Below, piece after piece: positions 5,811 through 6,935 of a DNA stretch of 6,935 nt (within the stretch, counting starts at the first letter, position 1; every line of letters starts with the position of its first letter). The notes below the pieces were generated by a model. It was not told the DNA's origin, searched no databases, and saw nothing but the letters and a program-made list of their open reading frames with translations. The position numbers and the translations under genes were made by a program. The stretch is from an uncultured beta proteobacterium (GTDB taxonomy: Bacteria; Pseudomonadota; Gammaproteobacteria; Burkholderiales; Burkholderiaceae_C): positions 1 through 6,935 of the forward strand of contig CAISLL010000252.1 of NCBI GenBank assembly GCA_903886165.1. Direction: 5' to 3'.

Positions 5811-6465
5811 AGCTGGCGAGCGCCGCAAACGCGCGTGCGGTGATCTCATCGACACCGCCGGTCCCGCTGATGGCACGGTATTTGGGGGCGGCGTCAGGCT
5901 CTGCCTTGGCCCATGCCGAGTAGTATTCCACCAGCGGACGTGTTTGGGCGCTGTACACATCCAGGCGCTTCTTGACGGTTTCGGCCTGGTCGTCGGCGCG
6001 TTGCACCAGCGGTTCACCCGTTACATCATCCACACCTGCCACCTTGGGCGGGTTGAAGGTGACGTGGTAGGTGCGCCCTGATGGCGGGTGTGAACGGCGG
6101 CCGCTCATGCGGTCAATGATGGCGTCAAATGGCACATCGATTTCAAGCACGTAGTCAAGCTTGACGCCAGCCTGTTTCATGGCTTCAGCCTGGGGCAGAG
6201 TACGTGGAAAACCATCAAACAAGAAGCCGCCAGCGCAGTCGGGTTGCGCAATGCGCTCCTTGACCAGGTTGATGATCAGGTCGTCGCTGACCAGACCACC
6301 GGCGTCCATCACTTTTTTGGCCTGAATGCCCAGCGCGGTGCCGGCTTTGACGGCGGCACGCAGCATGTCACCTGTTGAAATTTGTGGAATGCCGTATTTC
6401 TGGCAAATGAAGGTGGCTTGCGTGCCTTTACCAGCGCCAGGTGCGCCCAACAAAATGAGTTTCAT
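5809..6465 (-). CDS. adk: Adenylate kinase
   Basis: Adenylate kinase catalyses ATP + AMP to 2 ADP in the cytoplasm and sets the adenylate energy balance. The 218-residue protein is the long bacterial form. Visible elements are the P-loop GAPGAGKGT at 7-15, the AMP-binding segment STGDMLR at 30-36, the family signature FLFDGFPRTLPQ at 81-92 and the LID domain at about 122-159. The LID is the non-zinc type: instead of four Cys it has His126, Ser129, Asp146 and Thr149, the same hydrogen-bonding set and numbering as E. coli Adk. Phosphate-binding arginines are present at 123, 156 and 167. The frame is open 24 codons further upstream, but MKLILLGAPGAGKGT is the family start and is preceded by a good GAGGA site. 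adk lies 127 bp downstream of kdsB on the same strand and faces ftsB. Confidence 0.98.
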   Translation of the reverse strand: MKLILLGAPGAGKGTQATFICQKYGIPQISTGDMLRAAVKAGTALGIQAKKVMDAGGLVSDDLIINLVKERIAQPDCAGGFLFDGFPRTLPQAEAMKQAGVKLDYVLEIDVPFDAIIDRMSGRRSHPPSGRTYHVTFNPPKVAGVDDVTGEPLVQRADDQAETVKKRLDVYSAQTRPLVEYYSAWAKAEPDAAPKYRAISGTGGVDEITARAFAALAS

Positions 6466-6470
6466 GCGTG

Positions 6471-6475
6471 TCCTC
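6471..6475 (-). promoter_or_regulatory. Shine-Dalgarno sequence of adk
   Basis: On the minus strand GAGGA ends 5 nt before the ATG at 6465. It is the clearest ribosome site in the window and decides the start in favour of the 218-residue protein over the longer frame that opens at 6537. Confidence 0.75.
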
Positions 6476-6592
6476 GGGTGATCATTGAAGAATTTTGAAA
6501 TAGACGGAAGGTGCCCGGAGCAGGGTCCAAAGTGCAACTTTCGCCCATGAGAATATCACGCAGCAACTGTGTGCTGGCTTACAGCCATTCTC

Positions 6593-6935
6593 TCATGCAC
6601 CAAATAGCTGTCTGACCCGCGCCAGATCTTCAGCGGTGTCCACGCCGGGCCCGGGCGCGTGCGCGGCGAGGTGGACCGCGATGCGGTGGCCATGCCACAT
6701 GGCGCGTAATTGCTCCAAAGATTCGGCAACTTCGGTCGGTGCCTGTGCCAAGCCGGGGAACTGTCGCAAAAACCCGACCCGGTAGCCATAGATGCCGACA
6801 TGGCGCAAGGGCGCAGGTGTGGGCAACTGATCAGGGGTGTCACGCGGAAACGGAATCGGTGCACGGCTGAAGTAATGCGCCATGCCGGCGCTGTCACACA
6901 CCACCTTGACCACATTCGGGTTGTGAAAGTCTGCC
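6593..6935 (-). CDS. kdsB: 3-deoxy-manno-octulosonate cytidylyltransferase, C-terminal part (cut by window edge)
   Basis: KdsB couples Kdo to CTP, giving CMP-Kdo and pyrophosphate; CMP-Kdo is the donor for Kdo transfer onto lipid A. The last 113 codons are present, a little under half of a family protein of about 250 residues; the N-terminal nucleotide-binding part lies outside. The fragment reads ADFHNPNVVKVVCD, then YFSRAPIPFPRD, the conserved HVGIYGYRVGFL segment, LEQLRAMWHG and the closing GPGVDTAEDLARV, which contains the conserved metal-binding Asp of the CMP-Kdo synthetase family. It ends with LFGA and TGA. A GTG and an out-of-frame ATG near 6911-6915 are internal, not starts, because the homologous frame continues to the window edge. 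adk follows on the same strand. Kdo synthesis is thus encoded at both ends of the window, with kdsA in the pyrG cluster. Confidence 0.95.
   Translation of the reverse strand, partial: ADFHNPNVVKVVCDSAGMAHYFSRAPIPFPRDTPDQLPTPAPLRHVGIYGYRVGFLRQFPGLAQAPTEVAESLEQLRAMWHGHRIAVHLAAHAPGPGVDTAEDLARVRQLFGA

Noticed and set aside
5676..6017. 113-codon frame on the minus strand spanning the repeat pair and the end of adk
   Set aside because: It reads adk in the wrong frame and then the palindromic repeats; such repeats often produce spurious short proteins.
6466..6537. 24-residue N-terminal extension of adk
   Set aside because: Not part of the family, and the GAGGA site at 6471-6475 places the start at 6465.
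6573..6586. Small hairpin (GCTG...CAGC / GGCT...AGCC) between kdsB and adk
   Set aside because: Four-base stems without a U-tract. I also found no promoter with matching -35 and -10 for adk in this 127-bp gap.

Overview
This 6.9 kb window is an ordinary, densely packed housekeeping stretch of a Gram-negative chromosome. All eight protein genes are recognisable from conserved motifs. GC-rich codon use, gene order (coaBC-dut diverging from pyrG-kdsA-eno-ftsB, with kdsB-adk converging) and protein sequence all point to a betaproteobacterium. Burkholderiales, family Comamonadaceae (Rhodoferax/Polaromonas-like), is the best guess; that rank is inference. The two Kdo genes show that the cell makes lipopolysaccharide.

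Layout. On the minus strand, positions 1-137 hold the start of dut (dUTPase, cut by the window edge) and 143-1363 hold coaBC, the bifunctional coenzyme A enzyme. A 103-bp divergent intergenic region (1364-1466) contains a perfect TATAAT box facing pyrG, a 13-bp palindrome directly upstream of it, and a weaker promoter-like pair facing coaBC. On the plus strand lies a tight cluster: pyrG (1467-3134, CTP synthase), kdsA (3134-3991, Kdo-8-phosphate synthase, overlapping pyrG by one base), eno (4047-5330, enolase) and ftsB (5340-5615, divisome protein). The 193-bp convergent gap (5616-5808) contains an intrinsic terminator, an inverted pair of palindromic REP-like units whose stems show compensatory base changes, and a second terminator-like hairpin reaching the adk stop codon. 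On the minus strand follow adk (5809-6465, adenylate kinase), a 127-bp gap with no clear promoter or terminator, and the 3' part of kdsB (6593 to the window edge, CMP-Kdo synthetase).

How the genes relate. pyrG supplies CTP, used by KdsB to activate Kdo. kdsA makes the Kdo precursor from phosphoenolpyruvate, which eno produces. Adk recycles AMP, dut keeps dUTP out of DNA, and CoaBC works on a CTP-activated intermediate. The window therefore links nucleotide, PEP and envelope metabolism, with ftsB tying in cell division. I see no mobile element, RNA gene, CRISPR array or defence system, and no evidence of an undescribed system. The most interesting items are small: the covarying repeat pair, the operator-like palindrome with a T-run at the predicted pyrG start site, and a possible leaderless coaBC transcript.
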